This document shows positions 26,301 to 32,888 of a DNA stretch of 54,616 nucleotides, piece after piece. A program made the position numbers and the translations under genes. The DNA lies in assembly GCA_021780375.1 (NCBI GenBank), contig JAJXYT010000076.1, positions 1 to 54,616 on the forward strand, written 5' to 3'. This stretch comes from a bacterium (GTDB lineage: Bacteria > Verrucomicrobiota > Verrucomicrobiia > Limisphaerales > UBA11358). Position 1 is the stretch's first letter; each line of letters begins with the position of its first letter. Under the pieces are notes generated by a model. The model was not told the origin of the DNA and did not search any database. It was given only the letters and a program-made list of their open reading frames with translations.

Positions 26301-27624
26301 CCAGTTGCACCTCGAGCTGGCGCCGGCCCAGCACGCGGCTGGCGAAACTCACCTGCAGCCGGCCCTCGCTCACCTTCCAGTCCTCGAGCCCTTCACCGCG
26401 GACGTCGGCCACGGCAAATCCGGGCGGTGGCACCAGTTCGAGCGTGTAGATACCGGCCTTTTCCACGTTGAGCGTGAGGCCGTGGGCCACCACCAGCCGC
26501 GTCTCCTCGAGCCGCGCGTTGACGCGGTCGGCCACATTGATGACCGGTTCCACCGGTTTGAGCCGGAGGGTCAGCGTGAAGGGGCGGGCATTGAAACGAT
26601 AGGCGGCCACGGCGTTGTCCGGCGCATTGACCTGGCGCAAACCGGTCAGCGAGTCAATTTCCGCCAGCATGTCCTCGGCGGAAATTGTCAGCGAGCCCGA
26701 TTCGCGGTCCACGTTCAGCGGCTGTGGCGGGTTCAGCGAAGCCGCCGCGGAGGCGGCGCGGCCAACCGGTTGCTCGGTGTAGAGCGTGAGGTCATAGGCG
26801 TTCTCAATGGGTTTGATAAATTCAACGGTCAACACCTGGTGAGCGCCCTCGGCGGCGGTGTGCCAGTCGCGGATCTGGTCGCCTTCTAGGCGCGTGAGCG
26901 CCTGCGCGGTGGGCAGGGCGAGTCGCAACTGCGCGGCATTGCCCTGGACGACGTCGTAATGAAACCGGCTGGTGTATTTGATGACCGTCGGCGTGATTTG
27001 CGCGCCGATGGTGGAATCCACGGTCAGCAGCGCTTTGCGGGCGACTTCGGCAATTTTGCCCTGCCAGCGCAGGGCGACGGTCTGGTCCGCGCCCAGAAAA
27101 CCGGTCACGCGGGAAACACCGTTGGTCCGGACCGCCTCCAGCAACGTGCCGTCGAGCAATTGCACTTCCGTGTTCGTGCCGATGGCCCGGGCGGTGACGG
27201 AGGCGATGGCCGCCGCGGGACCGACAAAGGAAATTTCGTTCCACGGTTCTCCGTGCTGGATTTTGGCAACCACGTCGAGCTTGAACTGGAAATGTCCCCG
27301 GCGTGACGCGATCAGTAGATAGGAGTTGCCTTCGCGAACGATTTTCAACGCGTCCGGCAGCCTCACCGGCAGCACCGCCACGTCGCCTTCGAGCAGCGGC
27401 GCCGAGCTTTCGCCGGTGGCTTCGGCGTCAATTCCCAGCGTAAATTGCGCCTCGTCGTCGGCCAGCCGGCCGTCGTAGCGGACTTCGCGGAAAATGAAAC
27501 TGCCTGCTGACAAAACCTTTTTAGAAACGACGGACTTGTCCACCGCACGGGTCTGAGGGATGGACTGGGCAAACATTGCGGAAGCCAGCAGACAAACCAG
27601 CAGGGTGACGATGGATTTTTTCAT
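20392..27624 (-). CDS. Giant exported membrane protein with two paralogous halves
   Basis: The start at 27624 is preceded by GGAG at 6 bases and gives 2410 residues. It begins with a signal peptide (MKKSIVTLLVCLLASAMFA). Two similar halves follow, each made of beta-rich repeats ('..VERETGSIAV..L..VDETEL', 'GLLALQGTEELGLSVESVSGLERVD', 'FKNVEFTGPNIR' / 'FKNVEISGPNIR') and each ending in a 'LP..G..F.FTKVL..' strand and membrane helices. The first half ends with a membrane block (residues 875-930) carrying a prepilin-like 'LPSLAAAKRKAQ..SNLKQIGVAAQLFAGDNN' module, then more helices (about 1170-1240); the second half starts with a second signal-peptide-like stretch ('VMAAILLLFAFSPASTRA', near 1270-1286) and ends in a TM helix near 2381-2401. 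Four repeat elements are inserted in frame. It heads the MoxR-DUF58-transglutaminase block. Function unknown; probably a large envelope protein. Confidence 0.85.
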   Translation of the reverse strand: MKKSIVTLLVCLLASAMFAQSIPQTRAVDKSVVSKKVLSAGSFIFREVRYDGRLADDEAQFTLGIDAEATGESSAPLLEGDVAVLPVRLPDALKIVREGNSYLLIASRRGHFQFKLDVVAKIQHGEPWNEISFVGPAAAIASVTARAIGTNTEVQLLDGTLLEAVRTNGVSRVTGFLGADQTVALRWQGKIAEVARKALLTVDSTIGAQITPTVIKYTSRFHYDVVQGNAAQLRLALPTAQALTRLEGDQIRDWHTAAEGAHQVLTVEFIKPIENAYDLTLYTEQPVGRAASAAASLNPPQPLNVDRESGSLTISAEDMLAEIDSLTGLRQVNAPDNAVAAYRFNARPFTLTLRLKPVEPVINVADRVNARLEETRLVVAHGLTLNVEKAGIYTLELVPPPGFAVADVRGEGLEDWKVSEGRLQVSFASRVLGRRQLEVQLEQALKVFPGQISLRPLRVIGAARETAQIGAAAAPGIRLRTAELNGLREMPAGRLPDHGDEILAYTAEQPDWQVAIASEKLAARVVADVFNLVTIGDGVVGGSATIRYSLANQGVQEFNVRVPAQFKNVEFTGPNIRRKESSRETRDEGRGPNDALDTRHSTLDTNDVVWTIGLQDKVWGGYTLVVTYDYPFDSAQGDASLPVGGIHPVDVERETGSIAVTTAASLQLNPQTVSDTLRRVDETELSAADRSFITRAVVLAWQYTGNQYDLALEARRYATEPVLEAVADRTQITSVLAESGEMLTQASFMVKNNEKQFQRFQLPRAATLWSCYVNGQPAKPERDGGWVLVPLPRDVDRDQAFAVDIVYAQTNGALASPWSKTLELDAPRTDVPNTYAEWQLLVPPSFRLSHFGGSMNIAQGTTYGLLDAWEKFLGFYVLVLREAGGAILIIGFLACLVIALVISAVRRGWNGVLTLLAVVAILAVLAAMLLPSLAAAKRKAQRINSVSNLKQIGVAAQLFAGDNNNRLPMSFDEMTNELDTDRITYDVETGRRFTYLGAGMSLDSLKPDSVLAYSPIVNDHCEVLFADGSVQQMTAGNFAQLSQRGLVQTATPQEIAVEQQRQAVVRGQLVASPRTAAPAMPLSGGTLGAGGYGGGGGGGAPATPGPPASGVPLTVAPPPVATVAGIRSLRIELPQTGQPFLFTKVLNVRDEPLSIRARIMSLHTFQTLQMVWQSAAFLIGLILWWLQWRRLHRSSFMLTVALMLIIGSVCSLLVQWRALHDALIVGFPVVTLAVMAWLVWRYWPRRHTSEPLDSPPAGPPAPASGLPPVMAAILLLFAFSPASTRAANSDLRTSNSEIANAAIDSASYTGTVNDRVALLNATLQFSSATPGRIVPLFGGDVAVQQFTVKGGRAELIRDGDGVAAQLNRRGTVTLQVKLLVKIAGDVTKRRLAFGIPPALSSQVALTLDESGADVDFPTAISFQRILDQDRTRVEAVVGSGDRVELAWTPRVKRAAEVAATVFCRNQSLVTFGGGVVNVRATLDYQITQGELRQARVQLPPGQRLLRVEGKEIRTWEVKSSGSAGILPANPEHAGGMPALPGGQILVVDLLKGVSSSWKLTIETEKTLAALPVSEAVAVPHALEVMRETGLLALQGTEELGLSVESVSGLERVDAGEFTRAGADQTGRLFSVFRFATPDFALRVQAKTVRPEIEAVVRNNFRVGAEQVSLSATIDYTIKRAGLFAVRVALPDGYRVERVTGDNILQYTERAGAPGTAPAQPSSDAKQAEAVLGPPPASVSRILEVTLKDRTSGAYTLGIELTRSFKALPSSLAIAGVYPLDTAKLTGFIAVSPTPGVGVKTESFDGLTEIPAVSLPEDATLAGSGNVLAYKFISAEPKSAPEWRLRVATEAVAAWVRAEVVNTFAFTETLVTGRARVRYDIANAPVQELRVKVPAEFKNVEISGPNIRSKEQIPGGTTIGGTSYTSPNHSTASPSNGGQSGTRIARPSETNYSLWRVELQSPVQGFYTLTVTWDQSRPVKTNAMAMTGVSAEGVERETGLLAVSAQAPLQVSELNAADLQRVDTDDFPDWAGEPDRSTALVYHYVRPGYRLTLEARRFDEAGVLQALVDSAQLTSVLADDGQMMTEMSLSVRNHGRQFLAIGLPAGAKVWSAFVAGQPVQPSLRDGKILLPIEQSGVDDGAMSVELTYVGTNTFPRTRGAVRFVSPQFDVPLKNARWEIYLPPDYDYQDFGGTMTREAVAASAGSSASFSVLDYSRMEQANRQQAEVEVRQDVSTAQRELASGNVREASVNFWRAKAKSAKGAEEVQDVQKLEEDLQNAQASNLINAQSEFSSRNGRAAGGLNAPAPAGAPVGQYDTGAAARQSEKLQQAQEIGVARVRPLHVNLPIRGVYYAFTQVLQTEPGKPMTIQMQAANTRAVNWPARIVTLAAAFLALWGLVALVSHLTLRAKPA
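21782..21872. repeat. Inverted-pair element (GTRIARPSE peptide) inside the giant gene
   Basis: The 26 bases at 21847-21872 differ by only one base from 50552-50577 in mfd. An inverted, diverged copy stands at 21782-21808, so the element can fold back. In the giant protein it is read as '..[16 protein letters not shown]..' and 'SGTRIARPSETN'. Confidence 0.85.
23003..23066. repeat. Palindromic 'AGILPA' element inside the giant gene
   Basis: The arms GGGGAGCGCCGGCATCC and GGATGCCGGCGCTCCC are inverted. It is translated as GSAGILPANPEHAGGMPALPG. A second copy lies between genes at 38532-38603. Confidence 0.9.
23731..23765. repeat. Degenerate 7-nt-period array inside the giant gene
   Basis: Five units (GATTTCG, GAGTTCG, AAGTTCG, GAGATCG, GAATTGG) are read on the coding strand as NSDLRTSNSEIAN, directly after the second signal-like stretch. 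Compare [10 protein letters not shown] and [10 protein letters not shown] in mfd. Confidence 0.75.
25811..25881. repeat. Inverted 7-nt arrays inside the giant gene
   Basis: Four GTGTCGA units (25811-25838) are followed by period-7 units of the complementary type (25850-25881). On the coding strand they give 'ESSRETRDEGRGPND' and 'ALDTRHSTLDTNDVV', between the conserved 'GPNIRRK' and 'WTIGLQDKVW' strands. Confidence 0.85.
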
Positions 27625-27995
27625 GGCGATCTCCGGGGTGACAGGTTGAAAGCCGGCGAATGGGCGTCGCTTCATAGAAATGCGCATAGCATCAGGAAGG
27701 CCACAGGGTAATCCTGTTGAAAATCCGCGGTTTTGTCCCAAACCGGCGCTGGCGGTGTCGCCGACCCTGCGTGGGCTGCACGCCGGTTGCGGAATTTTCA
27801 CGCGCGCGAATAACCGGTTCATACCGGGTCAGACGGAAGGCTGCGCCAAATGCTCCCGCGGAAATTATGGACCGCGGACGACGGAGGAACGGAAAACGAA
27901 AAGATTTAGCCCCGGCGGCTGATTCGTTGGCAGACACCTGGTTCAATGTTTTGGCCAGGAAGGAATCTTTGCCGTGGCAGAATCGGCAGGCTGCT
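27625..27995. other. Upstream region of the giant gene; no gene seen
   Basis: About 370 bases between the giant gene and the PIN pseudogene. It should hold the promoter of the minus-strand envelope block, but I see no convincing -35/-10 pair. Its left part codes nothing recognisable. Its right end contains the left copy of the repeat that flanks the PIN module. Confidence 0.4.
27949..27985. repeat. Left direct repeat flanking the PIN toxin-antitoxin module
   Basis: The sequence around TTGGCCAGGAAGGAATC (27951-27967) recurs with few changes at 28833-28870, in the same orientation, on the other side of the toxin-antitoxin pair. Confidence 0.65.
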
Positions 27996-28418
27996 TCACT
28001 CGACACCGAGATGCACCCGGATGAATTCTTCCGGAGCGATGGGCTTGGGTTTGTGACCCGCGGATTTGAGCGCGGCAAAGTGCGCGTCGCTCGTCACGAC
28101 AAAATCCGCCTCCGCCGTGATGGCGCAGTCGCAAAATTTGTTGTCATCCGGGTCTTGGGCAATAACGGCGAACCGGAACTGCGGTTCGATTTGCCGGATG
28201 TTACCATGAAGCCGGTCAAGCAGTTCCAGTAGCGCGACGACTTCCCGCCAGCGTTCCGCGCCGGAAAGTTTCGTCGTGACTTCCTCCTATTCGAGCAGGA
28301 TTTCATTGGACACCGCCAGTGTCAGCCGGCCATCCAGCAACGCGCGGATAATCGGGTAATAGGGCTGTTTTCGCCCGAAGATTTGGAGAAAGACGTTGGT
28401 GTCGAGGCAGACCGTCAT
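27996..28418 (-). pseudogene. PIN-domain toxin with in-frame amber codon
   Basis: The 140-codon frame reads MTVCLDTNVFLQIFGRKQP, then '..LTLAVSNEILLE', a TAG at codon 44 (28289-28287), then 'EEVTTKLSGAERW', 'DPDDNKFCDCAITAEADFVVTSDAHF' and 'PIAPEEFIRVHLGVE'. The PIN acidic residues are visible in both parts (D6, and the D/C-A motifs in DDNKF..A..ADFVVTSD). In related PIN toxins of the COG1569 group the stop position carries a tyrosine (EILLEYEEV), so a single base change of TAT or TAC explains it. The reading frame is otherwise intact on both sides. The start overlaps the antitoxin stop by four bases. Unless the amber is suppressed, the toxin is dead. Confidence 0.85.
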
Positions 28419-28657
28419 GCGTAACGGTGTTCAGCCCGGAATTGCCGCACCAACTCGGCCACGCGCCGAAACTTTCCCTGCTCCTGGTCGGCATCGAACG
28501 CCTCGCTCAAATGGTCGGCGGCCTGCTCGGCTTCAAGTTGCAGCAACACGCGGTCGAGCAACGCGAGTTGCTCGCCGCTCATCCGCTCGATTTTCTCGTG
28601 CAGAACCGGCTTGAGCCGCTCCGGCGGAACCGGCGCGGAAGGCTGGCGGCCTTTCAT
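28415..28657 (-). CDS. Putative antitoxin of the PIN toxin
   Basis: The ATG at 28657 gives an 80-residue acidic-helical protein beginning MKGRQPSAPVPPERL, followed by 'HEKIERMSGEQLALLDRVLLQLEAEQAADHLSEAFDADQEQGKF' and a C-terminal 'VAELVRQFRAEHRYA'. The size, the helix content and the ATGA overlap with the PIN gene fit the antitoxin position. I recognise no named antitoxin family; the longer frame upstream adds 18 residues without support. With the toxin interrupted, the antitoxin may persist alone. Confidence 0.7.
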   Translation of the reverse strand: MKGRQPSAPVPPERLKPVLHEKIERMSGEQLALLDRVLLQLEAEQAADHLSEAFDADQEQGKFRRVAELVRQFRAEHRYA

Positions 28658-28832
28658 GCCCAAACCATACACCGGCGGAACCAGCCTGACAAGCGCCGGG
28701 GCGAGGGCCAATTTCTGGCACGCTGCTTCAAAGACAAAAACTTCACAGAAGAAAATGAAGCTAACAAAGCTGGGAGTTTTTTCTTCGTTTCCTTAGTTGC
28801 CTTCTGTTCGATTCCCCGCTAAGCGCCTTTGG

Positions 28833-28870
28833 GTTTGGCAAGGAAGGAATCCTTGCGGCTGTGGCGGATT
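28833..28870. repeat. Right direct repeat flanking the PIN module
   Basis: The sequence TTTGGCAAGGAAGGAATCC is the second copy of the repeat at 27949-27985. Together they enclose the toxin-antitoxin pair, and this copy runs into the start region of the next gene. Confidence 0.65.
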
Positions 28871-28875
28871 TTGCA

Positions 28876-29466
28876 ATGATGAATCACACGCCGATGAAAA
28901 CCGAAAAACAAAAGCTCATTCCCAAACGGCGGCGAACATTTGCGAGTCAAATCCGAACACTCGCCCAAACGGACATCGTCGCGGCTGAACTTCTGGCATC
29001 GCGTGGAAAGCAATTTAGTGAAATTGAGACGTTGCTTGCCAATTATTATGATGTCCTTGGTGAGTTACAGAGCCTAAAACCATCTGGCGACACTAAAACA
29101 CAAAAGCCGTCGGGCAATAGCCGGATTTGCTCAAAAGGGGTTGCTGGAGCAATCCGAGAATTCACGGAGAGAGACAGGATGAAATTGTGCCTCATTTTCA
29201 TTAGAGCGGTGGATTCCCGTGATTCCAAAAAAATCATTGAAATCGCAGAGGCGGTTGATTTTTCAAAATCATTCAAGGCGTCTGGTGACCGCTTGCGGCA
29301 TGACATTTTGGCTTTGAAAAACATACTCGACCGGTGCCGAGTAAGATGTCCGATACGAGATGTTGCCGAAGCTGTGAACTGGCCGGATATGAAAAGTCAG
29401 GATGGATTTTCACGCCTTCGCAGGCTGTGTGCTGAATTGAATTTTCCGCTCGCCCCTTCAAGATAA
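28876..29466 (+). CDS. Hypothetical helical protein
   Basis: The product is about 196 residues if it starts at the ATGATG at 28876; a GTG at 28861 and an ATG at 28894 are alternatives and none has a good ribosome site. The N-terminus is very basic (KTEKQKLIPKRRRTF). The rest is helix-rich and polar ('DIVAAELLASRGKQFSEIETLLANYYDVLGELQ', 'ILALKNILDRCRVRCP', 'DGFSRLRRLCAELNFPL'). Its base composition is more AT-rich than the surrounding housekeeping genes, which suggests an accessory origin. I recognise no family. Confidence 0.5.
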   Translation: MMNHTPMKTEKQKLIPKRRRTFASQIRTLAQTDIVAAELLASRGKQFSEIETLLANYYDVLGELQSLKPSGDTKTQKPSGNSRICSKGVAGAIREFTERDRMKLCLIFIRAVDSRDSKKIIEIAEAVDFSKSFKASGDRLRHDILALKNILDRCRVRCPIRDVAEAVNWPDMKSQDGFSRLRRLCAELNFPLAPSR

Positions 29467-29761
29467 ATAAGGCCGCTCGGCACGCCTCAAAGTCTTAAAA
29501 TTATTTACTGCGCCCGTGATAGCGTTGGGCATGCAGAAAAAGTTACTGGTTGCGAATGACGGCACGGCAACGAAGCCAACATTGAAGAATCGAGGCCGGT
29601 CAAACCAAACGAAAGCCTCGCGGATTGATTTTTGGGATTTCAAACTTGCATCCCGGCGCAACCGGAGACAGCGTCACAGGCGAAATGGCGCCGTGAATTC
29701 CGGGCAGGAGTTTCACGATTGACTGATTATTTCAAAAATGGATGTGAAAGGAAAATGACCA
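29467..29761. other. Intergenic stretch, nothing recognised
   Basis: AT-richer DNA between two accessory genes. Short frames cross it, but none has a start, domain or composition that supports a gene. Confidence 0.4.
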
Positions 29762-30145
29762 ATGGACGACAAGCAACTGCTTTGGAAAGAATACGAGTTA
29801 AACATAACCACTTATCGCGGGCATCTTGAGTTGGCCCTGAAGATAAATATTTTTTATTATGCGATCACTGGAGCAATTTTGACTTATTATTTTGCCCACG
29901 ATGACCAGCCTCTGATCAGGCTGGCGCTTGTTTTTCCGTTGGCCATGAGCGTGTGTTTCGCGTTTCTGTTTGGCGTGGGTGCTTATCTATCGAAGAATAC
30001 ACGACGAGATACGCGAGAACTTGGAGCGCAACTGGGGTTTAAGGTTATACCAGAACTAGGCATTCTCACTCTTTTTCTGGCGATTTTTGCCGCACTTATG
30101 CTGCTGGTTTCGGCGGGCTTGTTTTTGCTAATTTTATTCAACTAA
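29762..30145 (+). CDS. Membrane protein with three TM helices
   Basis: The 127-residue product starts MDDKQLLWKEYELNI after GGAAAATGACCA-type upstream sequence. Helices: residues 27-44 ('INIFYYAITGAILTYYF'), 52-74 ('LALVFPLAMSVCFAFLFGVGAYL') and 101-126 ('LTLFLAIFAALMLLVSAGLFLLILF'). No signature was recognised. It lies 14 bases before the Sel1-repeat gene and is probably co-transcribed with it. Confidence 0.65.
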   Translation: MDDKQLLWKEYELNITTYRGHLELALKINIFYYAITGAILTYYFAHDDQPLIRLALVFPLAMSVCFAFLFGVGAYLSKNTRRDTRELGAQLGFKVIPELGILTLFLAIFAALMLLVSAGLFLLILFN

Positions 30146-30159
30146 ATCCAAACCGGAGC

Positions 30160-31167
30160 ATGAGCGCCAAAAGTGAGAAAAATAATTTCGCGTTGGTGCC
30201 GAGAATGCCGGCTGGACTCGAAAGAGCGAAGCCGGGAAGAAAGCGCGTTTTGTCCGGCATGGTTACGGACGCGCTCGCCCTCGTTCGCGCCGATGATTCA
30301 GAAGCCATTTTCAAACGTGGCGTGAGCTATTATTTCGGTGAGGGGATTCAACAGGATTATGTGATGGCGGCAAAAGTATTTCGTGAGGCAGCGGAAAAAG
30401 GCCATGCTGGAGCGCAATATAATTTAGCCATTTGCTATCGCGATGGCCAAGGGGTTTCGCAGAATTACGCCGAAGAAGTAAATTGGTATCGCAGAGCAGC
30501 AGACCAGGGACACACGGCGGCGCAAAATAACCTGGGGTATTGCTACCAGAGCGGGATTGGTGTTGTCCAGAACGACATCGAAGCTGCGAACTGGTATCGG
30601 AAAGCGGCTGAACAAGGATACGCATTTGCCCAAGGCAACCTTGGCTGGTGTTATCTAAAAGGTATTGGTGTGCCGCAGGACGACATCGAAGCCGTGGAGT
30701 GGATTCGCAAAGGCGCAGAACAGGGAGAAGCTCTTGGGCAGGCCAACCTTGGAATCTGCTACCAAGATGGGATTGGTGTCGCCCAAGACTACACCGAAGC
30801 TATGAAGTGGATTCGCAGAGCCGCGGAGCAGGGAGAAGCAGGCGCTCAAAACAATTTGGGCCTCTGCTACTTCAAAGGTCGAGGCGTTCCGCAGGACTAC
30901 CTCGAAGCTACAAAGTGGTTTCGCAAAGCAGCAGAACAGGGAAATAGTTCTGCTCAAAACAGCCTTGGTTACTTTTATGAGCATGGGCATGGGGTTCCAC
31001 AAGATTATACCGACGCCATCAATTGGTATCGTAAAGCCGCCGAGCAAGGAAATTCATTTGCCCAAAACAATCTGGGAGTTTGCTACGAGAAAGGGCTGGG
31101 GGTTCCAAAAGACAAAACGGAAGCAGACAGATGGTTTCATCGAGCGGCGGAACAAAGAGGCCAGTGA
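30160..31167 (+). CDS. Sel1-like repeat protein
   Basis: The 335-residue protein carries about eight Sel1-like repeats of 36 residues, each of the type 'AEQGxxxAQxNLGxCYxxGxGVPQDYxEAxxWxRKA', from residue 48 to the end. Sel1 repeats form helix-turn-helix superhelices and mediate protein-protein contacts. No signal peptide is present; the first 45 residues are basic and polar. The repeats are close copies at the DNA level, so the number of units may vary between strains. It follows a membrane protein and precedes the exonuclease gene by 17 bases. Confidence 0.9.
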   Translation: MSAKSEKNNFALVPRMPAGLERAKPGRKRVLSGMVTDALALVRADDSEAIFKRGVSYYFGEGIQQDYVMAAKVFREAAEKGHAGAQYNLAICYRDGQGVSQNYAEEVNWYRRAADQGHTAAQNNLGYCYQSGIGVVQNDIEAANWYRKAAEQGYAFAQGNLGWCYLKGIGVPQDDIEAVEWIRKGAEQGEALGQANLGICYQDGIGVAQDYTEAMKWIRRAAEQGEAGAQNNLGLCYFKGRGVPQDYLEATKWFRKAAEQGNSSAQNSLGYFYEHGHGVPQDYTDAINWYRKAAEQGNSFAQNNLGVCYEKGLGVPKDKTEADRWFHRAAEQRGQ

Positions 31168-31184
31168 AAACAATAAGCTCACTC

Positions 31185-32834
31185 ATGCGAAACACCACTT
31201 GGATTCTCTTCGACACCGAAACGACCGGCCTGTCCGCTCCGATTTTCGTGGTTGAGCTGGCAGCGCAGCGGATGCGCGGCTGGGTGACGGAGGGCGAGCC
31301 GTTCCGCAAGTTGCTCAATCAAAATCAGGAGATTCCCGCCGAGGCGTCACGCGTCCACGGCTACACGCGCGAAATTCTGGAGCGCGACGGCGAACCGGCG
31401 CAGCAGGTTTATCGGGCGTTCGCCGCCTACGCGGGCAATCTGCCGCTGGTGTCCTACAATCTGGAGTATGATTTGGACGAGGTGTTGCAGCCGGAATGGC
31501 GGCGGCTGCGCCTCGCGCCGGTGGGCGGGCGCGGTTTTTGCGCGTTGCGGCTGGCGCAACGGCTGCTGGACCCGGTGCCGGCGGGCAACTGCAAGTTGCA
31601 AACGTTGCGGCAGTATTATCGCCTGCCGGAACGCGGCGCGCACACGGCGCTGGGCGACGTGCAGACGGTGGCGGATTTGTTTGCCAACGTGCTGCGGCCC
31701 ATCGCGGGGCATCGCGGGCTGGATTCGTGGGAAAAACTGGCGGCGTTCGCGGCGGAGGAATGGTATCCGTCGCGCATCGCCTTCGGCAAACACAAGGGCC
31801 GGCTGATTCACGAAGCGCGCAAGGACGCGGAATTGCGCCGCTGGCTGGATTGGCTGGCGGGTTCAGCCAATGCGCGCAACGCGAAGATGGGGCGCTGGTA
31901 TTTGCGGCAGTTGGAAAAGGATTTGCCAGCAGATGCCACGGTGTTTGCCACGGCGGGTATTGACGGCAAACGGGCCAAGGCTGTTTTCACGACGGAACGG
32001 GCGGCGCTGGTTATTTACGTCAATCCGGAGTTGGAAGAGTTGAGGCAACTTGTGGCGGGCGCGCGGGCGCGGCTGGCGGAATTGGAAGTGGACTATGCCA
32101 GGGAAAAATCGCACGTGGACGCGATGCAGGCGGCGCTGTTCCGGCGGTTGCGCGAGCATTACCAGAAACGTGACCGGCTGCGGTTGATTTTGGATTACCG
32201 GAAGAAATATCTGGATTCGCTGGTACGCGGCGGCGAGGAGGAGGCCAGACAGGCCGAGGAGAATTACGAGAAGGCCAGGGCGCAGTCGGACCGGGATTAC
32301 GAGGAAACGGCGGCAGCGGTGGCGGAGAAGCAGGCGTTGACGGCAGCCGAGGAGGCGGAATTGAATGGCCTGTGGCGCAAGCTGGTGAAGCTGTATCATC
32401 CCGACCGTTTCGCGAACGAGCCGGACAAGCTGGCGACTTACGAAAAGCTGACCGCCGCCATCAACCGCGCGAAGGAGGCGGGCGACATCAAAACGCTGCG
32501 CGAAATTGCCGAGGACCCGGCGGGCTACATCCTGCGGCAAGGCTGGACGGGATTGGATTTCAGCGACGAGGTGGAACTGGCGGAATTGCGGCGGCTGCAT
32601 GAATCGTTGCAACTGGAAATCATCGCCGTCATCGAATCGCTGGAGCAATTGAAAGAAAGCGCGGAATACGAGCTTTGCGGCATTGTCGAGCAAAGGCCGG
32701 GCGTGCTGGACGAACTCGCGGCAGAGCGGACCAGGTTGCTGGAACAGGAAAGCGCGGAGTTGCAGCAAGAGGCGGAACGACTGGCGGAGGAGATCAAGGA
32801 ATTGAGCGGGGAGAAGCCATCACGGATTGGTTAG
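31185..32834 (+). CDS. DEDDh exonuclease fused to a DUF3820-like and a J-like domain
   Basis: The ATG at 31185 (MRNTTWILFDTETTG) starts a 549-residue protein; the frame opens earlier inside the Sel1 gene. Residues 5-180 are a DnaQ/RNase T-type 3'-5' exonuclease: 'LFDTETTG' (near residue 8), 'YNLEYDLDEVL' and 'HTALGDVQTVADLF' (H152, DEDDh type). Near residue 200 comes 'IAFGKHKGRLI..DAELRRWLDWL', a DUF3820-like segment found after exonuclease domains. A long charged coiled-coil region follows, then 'LNGLWRKLVKLYHPDRFANEP' with an HPD motif near residue 405, as in J domains, and another acidic coiled coil. The fusion suggests a nuclease that recruits an Hsp70-type chaperone; this is inference. 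Cytoplasmic. Confidence 0.8.
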   Translation: MRNTTWILFDTETTGLSAPIFVVELAAQRMRGWVTEGEPFRKLLNQNQEIPAEASRVHGYTREILERDGEPAQQVYRAFAAYAGNLPLVSYNLEYDLDEVLQPEWRRLRLAPVGGRGFCALRLAQRLLDPVPAGNCKLQTLRQYYRLPERGAHTALGDVQTVADLFANVLRPIAGHRGLDSWEKLAAFAAEEWYPSRIAFGKHKGRLIHEARKDAELRRWLDWLAGSANARNAKMGRWYLRQLEKDLPADATVFATAGIDGKRAKAVFTTERAALVIYVNPELEELRQLVAGARARLAELEVDYAREKSHVDAMQAALFRRLREHYQKRDRLRLILDYRKKYLDSLVRGGEEEARQAEENYEKARAQSDRDYEETAAAVAEKQALTAAEEAELNGLWRKLVKLYHPDRFANEPDKLATYEKLTAAINRAKEAGDIKTLREIAEDPAGYILRQGWTGLDFSDEVELAELRRLHESLQLEIIAVIESLEQLKESAEYELCGIVEQRPGVLDELAAERTRLLEQESAELQQEAERLAEEIKELSGEKPSRIG

Positions 32835-32888
32835 GTTCCTCCGTTTCCTTCTGTTCAAAAAATACGGCCGGAAATAAGATGGCGCCGC

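Noticed and set aside
30300-31150. Sel1 repeat DNA considered as a tandem repeat element outside a gene
   Set aside because: The 108-base periodicity is explained by the 36-residue protein repeats, with codon-level variation.
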